A stretch of DNA of 64,000 nt from Ketogulonicigenium robustum (GTDB lineage: Bacteria; Pseudomonadota; Alphaproteobacteria; Rhodobacterales; Rhodobacteraceae). The position numbers were made by a program, and so were the translations under genes. The stretch's first letter is position 1. Every line of letters begins with the position of its first letter. The stretch is from the NCBI RefSeq assembly GCF_002117445.1, contig NZ_CP019937.1, forward strand, positions 2,388,468 through 2,452,467, written 5' to 3'. Positions 50,534 through 59,227 of the stretch are shown here, one piece after another. The notes under the pieces are model-generated. The model was not told the origin of the DNA and did not search any database. It worked only from the letters and a program-made list of their open reading frames with translations.

Positions 50534-50955
50534 GCTTCACCCTCGTCAGGGCGCGCGCGCAGCGATTTCACGCTGCCCGCGCGCTTTTTGGCGTCCAGCC
50601 GCCGCCGGACCGACCCTGCCGTGGGTTTGGTCGCAATGCGGCGTTTGGGGACGACCAGCGCGGCTTGGATCAGTTCGGTCAACCGCTCGCGCGCGATGTC
50701 GCGGTTGCGGGCTTGGCTGCGGGTGTCCTGCACGGCGATGATAATCGCGCCATCGCCCGTCCAGCGCCAGCCAGCCAGCCGCTTTAGCCGCTTTTTCACA
50801 GGGTCGGGCAGGGAAGGCGAGCGTTCCGCCTCGAACCGCAGTTCGACTGCGGTCGAGACCTTGTTCACGTTCTGCCCGCCCGGGCCCGAGGCCCGGACGA
50901 ACTGTTCGGTCAGTTCCCAATCTTGAATCGTGATCTGATCCGAAATTTTCAACAT
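50530..50955 (-). CDS. arfB: Peptidyl-tRNA hydrolase ArfB (stalled-ribosome rescue)
   Basis: ArfB/YaeJ (141 aa) frees peptides from ribosomes stalled without a stop codon. The catalytic GPGGQNVNKVST (GGQ) lies near residues 26-37 and the C-terminal tail is Lys/Arg-rich (KPTAGSVRRRLDAKKRAGSVK), as needed to enter the empty mRNA channel. Start ATG 50955 (MLKISDQITIQDWE) follows GGAC; a longer frame lacks family sequence. It follows yhhQ by eight bases. Confidence 0.95.
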   Translation of the reverse strand: MLKISDQITIQDWELTEQFVRASGPGGQNVNKVSTAVELRFEAERSPSLPDPVKKRLKRLAGWRWTGDGAIIIAVQDTRSQARNRDIARERLTELIQAALVVPKRRIATKPTAGSVRRRLDAKKRAGSVKSLRARPDEGEA

Positions 50956-50963
50956 GGGGGTCC

Positions 50964-51590
50964 TCAGGCAGTCCGTGCGCTTAGGTATCGCACAAGACTG
51001 CGGAAAGGCACCAGCGCCAGCAGCGCGATCAAGATTTTCACGCTCCAATCCGCAATCGCCAGCGAAACCCACAGCGGCATATCAGGCCCGATGTGCAGCA
51101 GCGGCACGGCCTCGGACGCCCAGGCGATTTGCGCATCTGCCGCAGGGCCGAACAATGTGATGAACAGCGCAAAGGAGATGGTGAAAAACAAGATCGTGTC
51201 CAGCACCGACCCGCAGACCGAGGAGACCAGCGGCGCCTTCCACCACACTTGCGTGCGCAGGCGGTTGAAAACGGCAATGTCCAGCAACTGCGCGGCCCCA
51301 AAGGCGATGGCCGATGCCCATGCCGTCCGCGTCGCGACAGCAGGGCCGAATTCCAGCATGATTTGCGTGCCGATCAGCGAACAGATGATCCCCGTGACAA
51401 AGCCCGCGAACACGACCTGCCGCGCGGCTTTCGGGCCGTAGACGCGGTTCGTGACTTCGTTGATGAGGAACGCAATCGGATAGGTAAAAGCACCCCAAGT
51501 CAGGATCCCATCAAGGATCAGGAACTGAACAAGGATGTTGGATGCGACCACAGTGGCCGCCATGGCGAGAACGCCCGGAAGGAATTTCAT
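50964..51590 (-). CDS. yhhQ: Queuosine precursor transporter
   Basis: A 208-aa membrane protein of the YhhQ/VUT family, which imports preQ0/preQ1 for queuosine tRNA modification. About six helices are visible. WGAFTYPIAFLINEVTNRVYGPKAARQVVFAGF is the family signature and SVCGSVLDTILFFTISFA is the second. Start ATG 51590 (MKFLPGVLAMAATVV) is chosen for its membrane start; the upstream frame has no family sequence. Downstream arfB is eight bases away. Confidence 0.9.
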   Translation of the reverse strand: MKFLPGVLAMAATVVASNILVQFLILDGILTWGAFTYPIAFLINEVTNRVYGPKAARQVVFAGFVTGIICSLIGTQIMLEFGPAVATRTAWASAIAFGAAQLLDIAVFNRLRTQVWWKAPLVSSVCGSVLDTILFFTISFALFITLFGPAADAQIAWASEAVPLLHIGPDMPLWVSLAIADWSVKILIALLALVPFRSLVRYLSARTA

Positions 51591-51687
51591 GACTCTGTCC
51601 GTTTTGACAAGGTGACCGGATGACTTGGCCCGACCTATGTCGGACAGGCGGCGGGTAAACCTGCTGCGCCCATCCGTCAAGGGCCAG
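51591..51687 (-). promoter_or_regulatory. Structured leader before yhhQ
   Basis: The 97 bases before yhhQ can form nested stems. CTGTCCG near 51648-51654 pairs with CGGACAG at 51595-51601, enclosing a CCGAC/GTCGG hairpin; GGATG and CATCC can also pair. The last arm lies beside the start codon and contains the only plausible Shine-Dalgarno bases (GGACAG). It does not match any preQ1 riboswitch pattern I know. Confidence 0.35.
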
Positions 51688-52545
51688 TTAATCCAGCGTC
51701 AGCGTCACAATCTGGCTGGGGAACAACTGGCTGAAGTTGTCGTCCGCCACCATGGTTGCCATCCGGTGCGGCCCGTCCTGCCAGATCGACAACCCCTCGA
51801 GGTTGCCGAATTGCCCGAGCGCGGTCGTCACCTCGACCCGCAGGTCAGTGCCGTCGGAGGCCATGCTGCGGATGCGGCTGCGAAAGCCGATGCCCATCAA
51901 CGCCCGTTCCAGCACATAAAGCCGCCCGTCCTGCCCGAAGTCGGCGGATGTGACCATCCACAGCCGCCCATCACGGGGCAAGGTAAAGGCGATTTGCCAG
52001 GCATCCGCGCCAGCTGGCAGCCGATAGACGGGAAATCCATCGCTATTGCCGCCCTCGGGCAGAGCAAACAATGCACCATTCGTGTCAATCGCCAGCGCTT
52101 CCAGCGCGCGATTGGACGGCAGGGTGGCAAAATCGGAGTGGTTGGGCAGCGCAAAAGGCTGGCCATGCAGCCCCCGTTGCCCCTGAACGCGGGGCTCCCC
52201 CTCAAAGCTGATATAGATCGTGCCATCTGCGGCGATGGCCAGATCCTCGCTATCGCTGCGCGGGCCGGACAGGAGGCCGCCGTCGGTGTCGCGCAAAGGG
52301 GCGTTATCCGTGATCGTGATGCGCTGGCCCGCTGCATCAAAACGCAATGTTCCCGTCACCAAATGGCCACGGTCGGAAACGGCGGTAAATGGGCGCCCCT
52401 CGGCTGTCACCTCGTCCGAGACGTCGATCCCCGACCACCCGCCGAACCATGGCGCATCATGCTGCCATGGGGTGCTGATCGGGTCCGCCTGCGCCGTCGT
52501 TGCAAGGGACAGCGCGATTAGCGCGCTGCCAAAACCGCTGTGCAT
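51688..52545 (-). CDS. Esterase-like activity of phytase-family protein
   Basis: A 285-aa secreted protein with signal peptide (MHSGFGSALIALSLATTAQA). It fits the phytase-like esterase family PF13449, a beta-propeller group of uncertain substrate. Visible are WFGGWSGIDVS, FTAVSDRGHLVTG, SDSEDLAIAADGTIYISFEGEPRV, NRALEALAIDTNGALFALPEGG and NLEGLSIWQDG. Its ATG overlaps the mepA end by 28 bases, so it is likely co-translated with a peptidoglycan hydrolase. Confidence 0.85.
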   Translation of the reverse strand: MHSGFGSALIALSLATTAQADPISTPWQHDAPWFGGWSGIDVSDEVTAEGRPFTAVSDRGHLVTGTLRFDAAGQRITITDNAPLRDTDGGLLSGPRSDSEDLAIAADGTIYISFEGEPRVQGQRGLHGQPFALPNHSDFATLPSNRALEALAIDTNGALFALPEGGNSDGFPVYRLPAGADAWQIAFTLPRDGRLWMVTSADFGQDGRLYVLERALMGIGFRSRIRSMASDGTDLRVEVTTALGQFGNLEGLSIWQDGPHRMATMVADDNFSQLFPSQIVTLTLD

Positions 52546-53429
52546 TGGACAGGCAACTCGTTCACTTGCAGGGGGCCGCGCGGCGGGGCCGGGGGCGGCG
52601 CATTCGGATCGCGCGGGCGCGCGGGCGGCGGGTTCAGGATGTTGGCGACGAAGGCCTCGGCCTCGGCGCAGCCGTCACCGGCGGGCGGCGGGGCCTGATC
52701 GGCGCAGTAGGTCGCGCCCGCAGGGCAGTTCAGGCGGACGTGAAAATGGGTATTGTGACCCGCCCAAGGGCGGATTTTGCTAAGCCAGCTACGATCGCCC
52801 GTCGCGTTTCGGCACATCTCTACCTTTGCCCCACCAAAGACGAAAATGCGCGCGACGCGGGGGTCTTCTGCGGCGCGGCGCAGCAGGGCTTCGTGCTGTG
52901 GCGTCCAACTGCTGTTGACAGCCGCCCCCCGCGCGCGCTGCATATCGCGCGAGGAAATTGCTTCGCGCTCGGCGCGGGTCAGGTTCAGGCGGTCGGGCGG
53001 CAGCATCCAAATATCCATATCCAGCCCCGATTGGTGGCTGGCGTGCCCCGAGGACATGGGGCCGCCGCGGGGTTGGCTCATGTCGCCGACATACAGCCCG
53101 TCCCACCCCGGCAGCGTGGCGGCAAACCGGCTAAGGTCCTGCACGAAGCCCACAGTTTGCGGCTGCGCCCAGTTGCGGTTGCGCGACAGGCGCATGGCCT
53201 GCCATGTGGGGCCGGTTTCGGGCAGTTGCACCGCGCCAGCCTGACAGCCTAACGCATAGCCGCCAATCGGCCCCAGCGCGATATTCGCGGGGCTGCTTTG
53301 CGGGCCGAACACATCACGGGCGATGCGCCGGTCGGACAGGTGGGCCTGCAAGTTGGGGTCGGCCTGTTCCCCACGACACGCGGCAAGGGCCGCCAATAAA
53401 ACCAATGCCGCCCCGATTTTCCGCATCAT
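52518..53429 (-). CDS. mepA: Penicillin-insensitive murein endopeptidase (lipoprotein)
   Basis: MepA (303 aa) cleaves D-Ala-meso-DAP crosslinks. It has a lipobox LAAC (Cys18), unlike E. coli MepA, which is a soluble periplasmic enzyme, so it should be membrane-anchored. The zinc-binding LAS-type motifs are SGHASHQSGLDMDIWMLPP and HNTHFHVRLNCP. Pro-rich PPPAPPRGPL precedes the C-terminus. It leads the mepA-phytase-like-yhhQ-arfB run. Confidence 0.92.
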   Translation of the reverse strand: MMRKIGAALVLLAALAACRGEQADPNLQAHLSDRRIARDVFGPQSSPANIALGPIGGYALGCQAGAVQLPETGPTWQAMRLSRNRNWAQPQTVGFVQDLSRFAATLPGWDGLYVGDMSQPRGGPMSSGHASHQSGLDMDIWMLPPDRLNLTRAEREAISSRDMQRARGAAVNSSWTPQHEALLRRAAEDPRVARIFVFGGAKVEMCRNATGDRSWLSKIRPWAGHNTHFHVRLNCPAGATYCADQAPPPAGDGCAEAEAFVANILNPPPARPRDPNAPPPAPPRGPLQVNELPVQCTAVLAAR

Positions 53430-53562
53430 CTTGCCTGCCCCCCGTTTTTTACCACATTAGCAGCCCTTGGGCGCGCGCGAAACGGTTTTGCGCCTTCGGC
53501 GGGGATTGTTCTTCGCGCGTCATCGCCTTAGGTGCTTGGGGGATGAATGACGGGTAGGGCTG

Positions 53563-53847
53563 ATGACAACGCTGATTGAATTTCTGCTGATGATCCTGGG
53601 GATCGCGCGCTACGTGATCTTGATTTATTTCGCGCTCAGCTGGCTGATCACCTTCCAGGTGCTGAACCTGCGCCAACCCATCGTGGCGCGTATCTGGTAC
53701 ACGATGGTGCGCCTGACCGAGCCTGTCTTTGCCCCCGTGCGCCGCGTCATCCCCCCGATGGGCGGGATCGATTGGGCACCGCTGGTTGTCATCCTCGGCA
53801 TCAGCGTGATCGAGATGCTGCTGCGCCAGAACCTCTACACATTCTGA
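53563..53847 (+). CDS. YggT-family membrane protein
   Basis: A 94-aa membrane protein with two hydrophobic stretches (LMILGIARYVILIYFALSWLI and APLVVILGISVIEMLL) and the family core VARIWYTMVRLTEPVFAPVRRVIPPMGGIDWAPL. YggT proteins are linked to osmotic tolerance and cell-wall function, but the mechanism is not settled. GGGTAGGGC precedes the ATG. It ends five bases before recQ. Confidence 0.9.
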   Translation: MTTLIEFLLMILGIARYVILIYFALSWLITFQVLNLRQPIVARIWYTMVRLTEPVFAPVRRVIPPMGGIDWAPLVVILGISVIEMLLRQNLYTF

Positions 53848-53851
53848 CGTG

Positions 53852-55891
53852 ATGCAAAAACAAGACGCCCTGCGGACGGTGTTCGGCTTTGACGCCTTCC
53901 GCCCCGGGCAGGAAGAAATCGTCGATGCGGTGACGGCGGGGCGCAATACGCTGGCCATCATGCCGACGGGCGGCGGCAAGTCGCTGTGCTACCAACTGCC
54001 CGCGCTGTGCCGTGGGGGCGTGACGGTGGTCGTCTCGCCGCTGATCGCGCTGATGCGCGACCAAGTGCGCGGCCTGACGCAGCAAGGCGTGGTCGCGGGC
54101 GCGCTGACATCGGCCAACACTCCCGATGAAAACGATGCCATCTGGCGCGCGCTGTCCGACGGGCAGATGAAGCTGCTGTATCTGGCCCCCGAACGGCTGG
54201 CGGCTGGCGCGACGGTGCAGATGCTGGAACAGGTTGGCGTCGGCCTGATCGCGGTGGACGAGGCCCACTGCGTCAGCCAATGGGGCCACGATTTCCGCCC
54301 CGACTACCTGCGCATCGGCGCATTGCGCCGCGCGCTGGATGTGCCGCTGGCCGCCTTTACCGCAACCGCCGACCCCGAAACGCAGGCCGAAATCGTCCAG
54401 AAACTGTTCGACGGCCACAGCCCCGCCACCTTCCTGCGCGGGTTCGATCGGCCGAACATCCACCTTGCCTTTGCCGCCAAAGACGGCCCGCGCCAGCAGA
54501 TTTTGCGCTTTGCTAGCGCGCGTAAGGGGCAGTCGGGCATCGTCTATTGCGGTACCCGCGCCAAGACCGAGGTGCTGTCCCAAGCTCTGCGCGAAGCGGG
54601 GCTGCCCGCCTGCCACTACCACGGCGGCATGGACCCGACCCTCCGCCGCGAGACCGAGGAACGCTTTCAGCAAGAAGACGGGCTGATCGTGGTGGCGACG
54701 GTGGCCTTTGGCATGGGCATCGACAAACCCGACATCCGCTGGGTCGCCCACGCCGACCTGCCCAAATCGATCGAGGGCTATTATCAGGAAATCGGCCGCG
54801 CGGGCCGCGACGGCGCCCCTGCCGAAACGCTGACCCTGTTCGGTGCCGACGACATCCGCTACCGCCGCGCCCAGATCGACGAGGGCGCCGCCCCCGATGA
54901 CCGTAAGGCTGCCGACCATGCCCGCCTGAACGCCCTGCTGGGGCTGGCCGAGGCGCAGACCTGCCGCCGCCACGGCCTGCTGACCTATTTTGGCGAAGCG
55001 CCGCCGCCCCCTTGCCATAACTGCGACCTGTGCGACGCGCCCCCCGCGCTGTTCGACGCGACAACGCCGGTGCGCATGGCGCTGTCGGCCATTTTGCGCA
55101 CCGACCAAACCTTCGGCTCGGGGCATATCATCGACATCCTGACCGGCAATGCGACCGACAAGCTGTGCGAGCGGGGCCACGATGCGCTGCCGACCTTTGG
55201 TGTTGGCCGCCAATGGTCGCGCCCGCAGTGGCAGGGCATGTTCCGCCAGATGATGGGGCTTGATCTGCTGCGCCCCGACAGCGCTCGCCACGGCGCGCTG
55301 TATCTGACCGAGGCCGCCCGCCCCGTGCTGAAGGGCGAGCAGCCTGTCACCCTGCGGTCCGACGCGCTGAAGGTGGCAAAATCTGCCCCCGCCGCCCGCG
55401 CCATCGTGGCCGAGGAAGACGCGCCGCTGTTTTCCGCCCTACGCGCCAAACGCGCCGCGCTGGCCAAGGCCCAGAACGTGCCCGCTTATGTCATCTTTCC
55501 AGACAAGACGCTTGCCGAAATGGTCGCCCACCACCCCGCAACCTTGGACGAGATGGCCAAGATCAGCGGTGTCGGCGCCAAGAAGCTGGAACAATATGGC
55601 GAGGCCTTTCTGGCCGTTCTGACGGGCGACGCCGCCCCCTTGCACCCCGCGCGGCGCAAACTGGCGGGGCAGGGCGGGGGCGAACTCTACGACCGCCTTC
55701 TGGCTGTTCAGGCCGACCTGCAACGCGGCGAGACCGGCTTCGACAAACCCCTCAGCCTGTCGTCCAGCGAATTGGCGCGCGTGGCCAAGGCGCGCCCCCA
55801 CGACATGCCCGCGCTGACCCGCCTGATCGGCGAAAAACACGCCGAACGCTTCGGTGCCGCTTTTCTTCGTGAAATCGAAGGCGCACAGTAG
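53852..55891 (+). CDS. recQ: ATP-dependent DNA helicase RecQ
   Basis: RecQ (679 aa) is a 3'-5' helicase in recombination and fork repair. Motifs in order: MPTGGGKSLCYQLPAL, VVVSPLIALMRDQV, AVDEAHCVSQWGHDFRPDY, AFTATADPETQAEI, GIVYCGTRAKTE, VVATVAFGMGIDKPDIRWV and YYQEIGRAGRDG. Zinc cysteines are in CRRHGLLTYFGE and CHNCDLC; a winged helix and a C-terminal HRDC domain follow. ATG 53852 is preferred over a GTG three bases before. Confidence 0.98.
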   Translation: MQKQDALRTVFGFDAFRPGQEEIVDAVTAGRNTLAIMPTGGGKSLCYQLPALCRGGVTVVVSPLIALMRDQVRGLTQQGVVAGALTSANTPDENDAIWRALSDGQMKLLYLAPERLAAGATVQMLEQVGVGLIAVDEAHCVSQWGHDFRPDYLRIGALRRALDVPLAAFTATADPETQAEIVQKLFDGHSPATFLRGFDRPNIHLAFAAKDGPRQQILRFASARKGQSGIVYCGTRAKTEVLSQALREAGLPACHYHGGMDPTLRRETEERFQQEDGLIVVATVAFGMGIDKPDIRWVAHADLPKSIEGYYQEIGRAGRDGAPAETLTLFGADDIRYRRAQIDEGAAPDDRKAADHARLNALLGLAEAQTCRRHGLLTYFGEAPPPPCHNCDLCDAPPALFDATTPVRMALSAILRTDQTFGSGHIIDILTGNATDKLCERGHDALPTFGVGRQWSRPQWQGMFRQMMGLDLLRPDSARHGALYLTEAARPVLKGEQPVTLRSDALKVAKSAPAARAIVAEEDAPLFSALRAKRAALAKAQNVPAYVIFPDKTLAEMVAHHPATLDEMAKISGVGAKKLEQYGEAFLAVLTGDAAPLHPARRKLAGQGGGELYDRLLAVQADLQRGETGFDKPLSLSSSELARVAKARPHDMPALTRLIGEKHAERFGAAFLREIEGAQ

Positions 55892-55919
55892 CGCCACACC
55901 GCATCAAAGGACGCCGCCC

Positions 55920-56690
55920 GTGCTGACCGTCATCTCGCCCGCTAAAGCCCTAGACCTGTCGCCCGTGACCACATCGACCACTCGCCCCGCGTGGCAGGAC
56001 GATGCGACCTATCTGGCCGGCCTGATGCAGAAAAAATCCGTGGACGAGATCCGCAAGATGATGGACCTGTCCGAAGATCTGGCCCAGCTGAACCGCGACC
56101 GCTTTCTGGCCTTCGCCAGCGCGCCTACCCCCGATGTCGAAAAGCCGGCGATTTTCACTTTCAACGGCGATACCTATCAGGGGTTCGATGCCCCCACGCT
56201 GGATGCGCAAGCCCTGTCGTATGCGCAAGGACACCTGCGGATCCTGTCCGGCCTTTACGGGATGCTGCGGCCGCTGGATGCGATCCAACCCTACCGGCTG
56301 GAAATGGGCCGCCGCCTGCAAACCAGCCGCGGCACCACGCTTTATGCCTATTGGGGCGACCGCATCGCCCGCGCCCTAAACGATCAGGCCGAGGAAATGG
56401 GCACAGAATTCCTGATTGATTGCGCCAGTCAGGAATATTTCAAGGTCATCGACCGCAAGGCCCTGCAGCTGATGGTGATCACCCCGACCTTCCTTGAAAT
56501 CAAGAACAACGTCGGCAAAACGGTGTCGTTCTATGCCAAACGCGCACGCGGCGCGATGGCGCGGTTCGTCGTTGAAAACCGCATCACCGACCCTGCCGAC
56601 CTGCGGGCCTTCAACGTGGGCGGTTACAAGTGGGATCCGGCCAGCCAGCCGGGTAAGCCGGTTTTCACGCGGCCCTCGCCCACAGCCTGA
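55920..56690 (+). CDS. yaaA: Peroxide stress protein YaaA
   Basis: YaaA (256 aa) lowers free iron during peroxide stress; it binds DNA in a helix-hairpin-helix-like fold. It starts VLTVISPAKALDL at GTG 55920, where family members begin, with AAAGGA upstream; the open frame continues into recQ without family sequence. YAYWGDRIARALND, LIDCASQEYFKVI and GAMARFVVENRI are typical. It follows recQ by 28 bases and precedes an ABC exporter. Confidence 0.95.
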   Translation: MLTVISPAKALDLSPVTTSTTRPAWQDDATYLAGLMQKKSVDEIRKMMDLSEDLAQLNRDRFLAFASAPTPDVEKPAIFTFNGDTYQGFDAPTLDAQALSYAQGHLRILSGLYGMLRPLDAIQPYRLEMGRRLQTSRGTTLYAYWGDRIARALNDQAEEMGTEFLIDCASQEYFKVIDRKALQLMVITPTFLEIKNNVGKTVSFYAKRARGAMARFVVENRITDPADLRAFNVGGYKWDPASQPGKPVFTRPSPTA

Positions 56691-56766
56691 TCTGCGCGCA
56701 ACGGGGTTGACTTCCCCTGCGTCCGGCATTCTTTGTCGCCTGTTCCCGAAGAAATGACAGGTGCCG

Positions 56767-58473
56767 ATGATGCTGCGACAGTTTTTCTCTTACTACAAAC
56801 CGTGGCGGCGGCTGTTCCTGCTCGACTTCGGGTCGGCGGTGTTGTCGGGCATTCTGGAACTGGCCTTCCCGCTGGCCATCACGTGGTTCATCGACAGCCT
56901 GTTGCCGCTGGGCGATCTGAAGCTGACCGTGTTTGCCGCGTTTTTGCTGGCGGGCGTCTATGGGCTGAACGCATTCCTGATGTATGTGGTGATCTTTTGG
57001 GGGCACCAGCTGGGCATCAACATCGAAACCGAGATGCGCCGCCAAGCCTTTGACCACCTGCAAAAACTGTCGTGGAGCTTCTTTGACACCCAGCGCACAG
57101 GCAAGCTGGTCGCCCGCGTGACCCGCGATCTGGAAGAAATCGGCGAGGTCGCCCACCACGGCCCCGAGGATTTGTTCATCGCCATCATGACCTTTATCGG
57201 GGCTTTCGCAATGATGGCCATGTTGCACCTGCCGCTGGCGCTGCTAACGCTGGTGATTGTGCCGGTCGCCTTTGCGGTGGTGCTGTTCTTTGGCCGCCGC
57301 ATGACGAAAACGTGGCGCGCGATCTATGCCCGCGTTGCGGGTTTCAACGTGCGGCTGGAAGAAAACGTCGGCGGTATCCGCGTTGTGCAGGCCTTCGGCA
57401 ACGAAGAACACGAACGCGCGCTATTTGCCAAAGACAACGCCGCCTACCGCAATACGAAAATCGACGCTTACCGGTATATGGCAGGGTCCAACGCGGTGAC
57501 CTATATCGGCATGCGCGCCACGCAGATTCTGGTGATGGTGGCGGGTGCGGCGTTCGTCGTCTCGGGCAGCCTGACCACGGGCGGCTTCGTCGGCTTCTTG
57601 CTGCTGGTCAACGTCTTCCTGCGCCCGCTGGATAAAATCGCCACCGTGATCGAGATGTACCCCCGCGGTATCGCCGGGTTCAAAAACTTTCAGGACCTGA
57701 TGGCGACCGACCCCGATATCGCCGACAAACCCACCGCCATTGCCGCTCCGAAGCTGACGGGCGACATCCGGTTTGACGACGTGAAATTCGCTTATTCCGA
57801 TGGCCGCCCCGTGCTGCGCGGCATCAGCTTTGCCGTCAACCCGGGCGAGACTGTGGCCTTCGTCGGCCCCTCGGGGGCGGGGAAAACGTCGCTGCTGGCG
57901 CTGCTGCCGCGCTTCTATGACGTGACCGAAGGGCAGATCCGCGTCGATGGCCACGACATTCGCGACCTGCAGCTAGGCATGTTGCGCGCGCAGATTGGGC
58001 TGGTCAGTCAGGATGTCTACCTGTTCGGCGGCACGCTGCGCGAGAACATTGCCTATGGTCGCCTTGGTTCCAGCGATGACGAGATCATGGAAGCCGCACG
58101 CCTTGCACAACTGGCCGATATGATCGCGGGCATGCCGGCGGGGCTGGATACCGTGGTGGGCGAGCGCGGCGTGATGCTGTCGGGCGGGCAGAAGCAGCGG
58201 GTCGCCATTGCGCGCCTGTTCCTGAAGAACCCCCCGATCCTGATTTTGGACGAAGCGACCTCGGCCCTCGACACCCAGACCGAGCGTGAGATTCAGGCCG
58301 CGCTTGACCGGTTGGCCGTGGGCCGCACGACGCTGGTCATTGCCCACCGTCTGGCTACGATCCGCAATGCCGACCGTATCTTTGTGATGGATCAGGGCCA
58401 GATTGTCGAAACCGGCACCCATGCCGAACTGGTCGCGGCAGGCGGGCATTACGCCAAGCTGGACGCCGCCTAG
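56767..58473 (+). CDS. ABC exporter, fused permease/ATPase
   Basis: A 568-aa half-transporter of the MsbA/LmrA group. An N-terminal ABC membrane domain (six helices, residues 1-310) is followed by an ATPase with Walker A GPSGAGKTSLLALLP, Q-loop GLVSQDVYLF, signature LSGGQKQRVAIARLFLK and Walker B ILILDEATSALD. The substrate cannot be told from sequence; lipid, peptide or drug are all possible. GTG 56761 and ATG 56767 and 56770 are in frame; 56767 has AGG at good distance. It is convergent with a TauE-type gene, sharing the CTAG that holds both stops. Confidence 0.93.
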   Translation: MMLRQFFSYYKPWRRLFLLDFGSAVLSGILELAFPLAITWFIDSLLPLGDLKLTVFAAFLLAGVYGLNAFLMYVVIFWGHQLGINIETEMRRQAFDHLQKLSWSFFDTQRTGKLVARVTRDLEEIGEVAHHGPEDLFIAIMTFIGAFAMMAMLHLPLALLTLVIVPVAFAVVLFFGRRMTKTWRAIYARVAGFNVRLEENVGGIRVVQAFGNEEHERALFAKDNAAYRNTKIDAYRYMAGSNAVTYIGMRATQILVMVAGAAFVVSGSLTTGGFVGFLLLVNVFLRPLDKIATVIEMYPRGIAGFKNFQDLMATDPDIADKPTAIAAPKLTGDIRFDDVKFAYSDGRPVLRGISFAVNPGETVAFVGPSGAGKTSLLALLPRFYDVTEGQIRVDGHDIRDLQLGMLRAQIGLVSQDVYLFGGTLRENIAYGRLGSSDDEIMEAARLAQLADMIAGMPAGLDTVVGERGVMLSGGQKQRVAIARLFLKNPPILILDEATSALDTQTEREIQAALDRLAVGRTTLVIAHRLATIRNADRIFVMDQGQIVETGTHAELVAAGGHYAKLDAA

Positions 58474-59225
58474 CCCAGCAGCAGCCGGATCGCCAGCAGC
58501 GAGGATGTGACAACCAGCAGCGGCTTGATGATCCGCGCCCCGACCCGCATCGCAAGGCGCGATCCGACATAAGCGCCCGCGATTTGCGCCACGCCCATCA
58601 GCAACCCCGTGATCCACCACGGGGTTGCGACGATGGCAAAGGCCAACATCCCCCCGACGTTCGATGCAAGGTTCAGCAGCTTGGTGTGGGCCGTCGCCTT
58701 CAGCACGCCGTAGCCCGCCAACAACACGAAGCCGATCATATAGAACGATCCCGCCCCCGGCCCGACCAGCCCGTCATAGAACCCGACCAGCGGCACGACG
58801 GTCGCTGCAAACAGCGTGCCCGTCAGGCGTTGGCGGCGGTCGGTATCGTCAAGGCCGGGCTTCAGTGCAAAGAACAGCGCAATTCCTACCAGCAAAAACG
58901 GCAGACCGGCTTTGATCCACTCGACCGGCAAGTGGCTGGTCAGCACCGCGCCGCAGATCGACGCGATAAAGGCCACTAACGCTGGCCAGACTTGTTTTCT
59001 AAGATCCACATGCCCCGCGCGGGCATAGCTGTAGGCGGCTGTTGCGGTGCCGAACACGCCTTGGATCTTGTTGGTCGCAATCGCGGTGACGGGCGGCGCG
59101 CCCGCCAGCATCAGCACGGGCAGGGTGATCAACCCCCCGCCGCCTGCGATGGAATCGATAATACCGGCAAAGAAGGCCGCTGCCATCAGCAGGGCCAGAA
59201 CGTCAGGGGCGACTTCCAGAAACAT
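58470..59225 (-). CDS. TauE/SafE-family sulfite exporter-like permease
   Basis: A 251-aa TSUP membrane protein with about eight helices in two inverted halves. GIIDSIAGGGGLITLPVLMLAGAPPVTAIATNKIQGVFGT and VGFYDGLVGPGAGSFYMIGF are the family repeats. Members move sulfite, sulfoacetate or other small sulfur compounds; this substrate is unknown. The stop overlaps the ABC-exporter stop on the opposite strand. Two bases separate it from serB upstream (same strand). Confidence 0.91.
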   Translation of the reverse strand: MFLEVAPDVLALLMAAAFFAGIIDSIAGGGGLITLPVLMLAGAPPVTAIATNKIQGVFGTATAAYSYARAGHVDLRKQVWPALVAFIASICGAVLTSHLPVEWIKAGLPFLLVGIALFFALKPGLDDTDRRQRLTGTLFAATVVPLVGFYDGLVGPGAGSFYMIGFVLLAGYGVLKATAHTKLLNLASNVGGMLAFAIVATPWWITGLLMGVAQIAGAYVGSRLAMRVGARIIKPLLVVTSSLLAIRLLLG

Positions 59226-59227
59226 GA

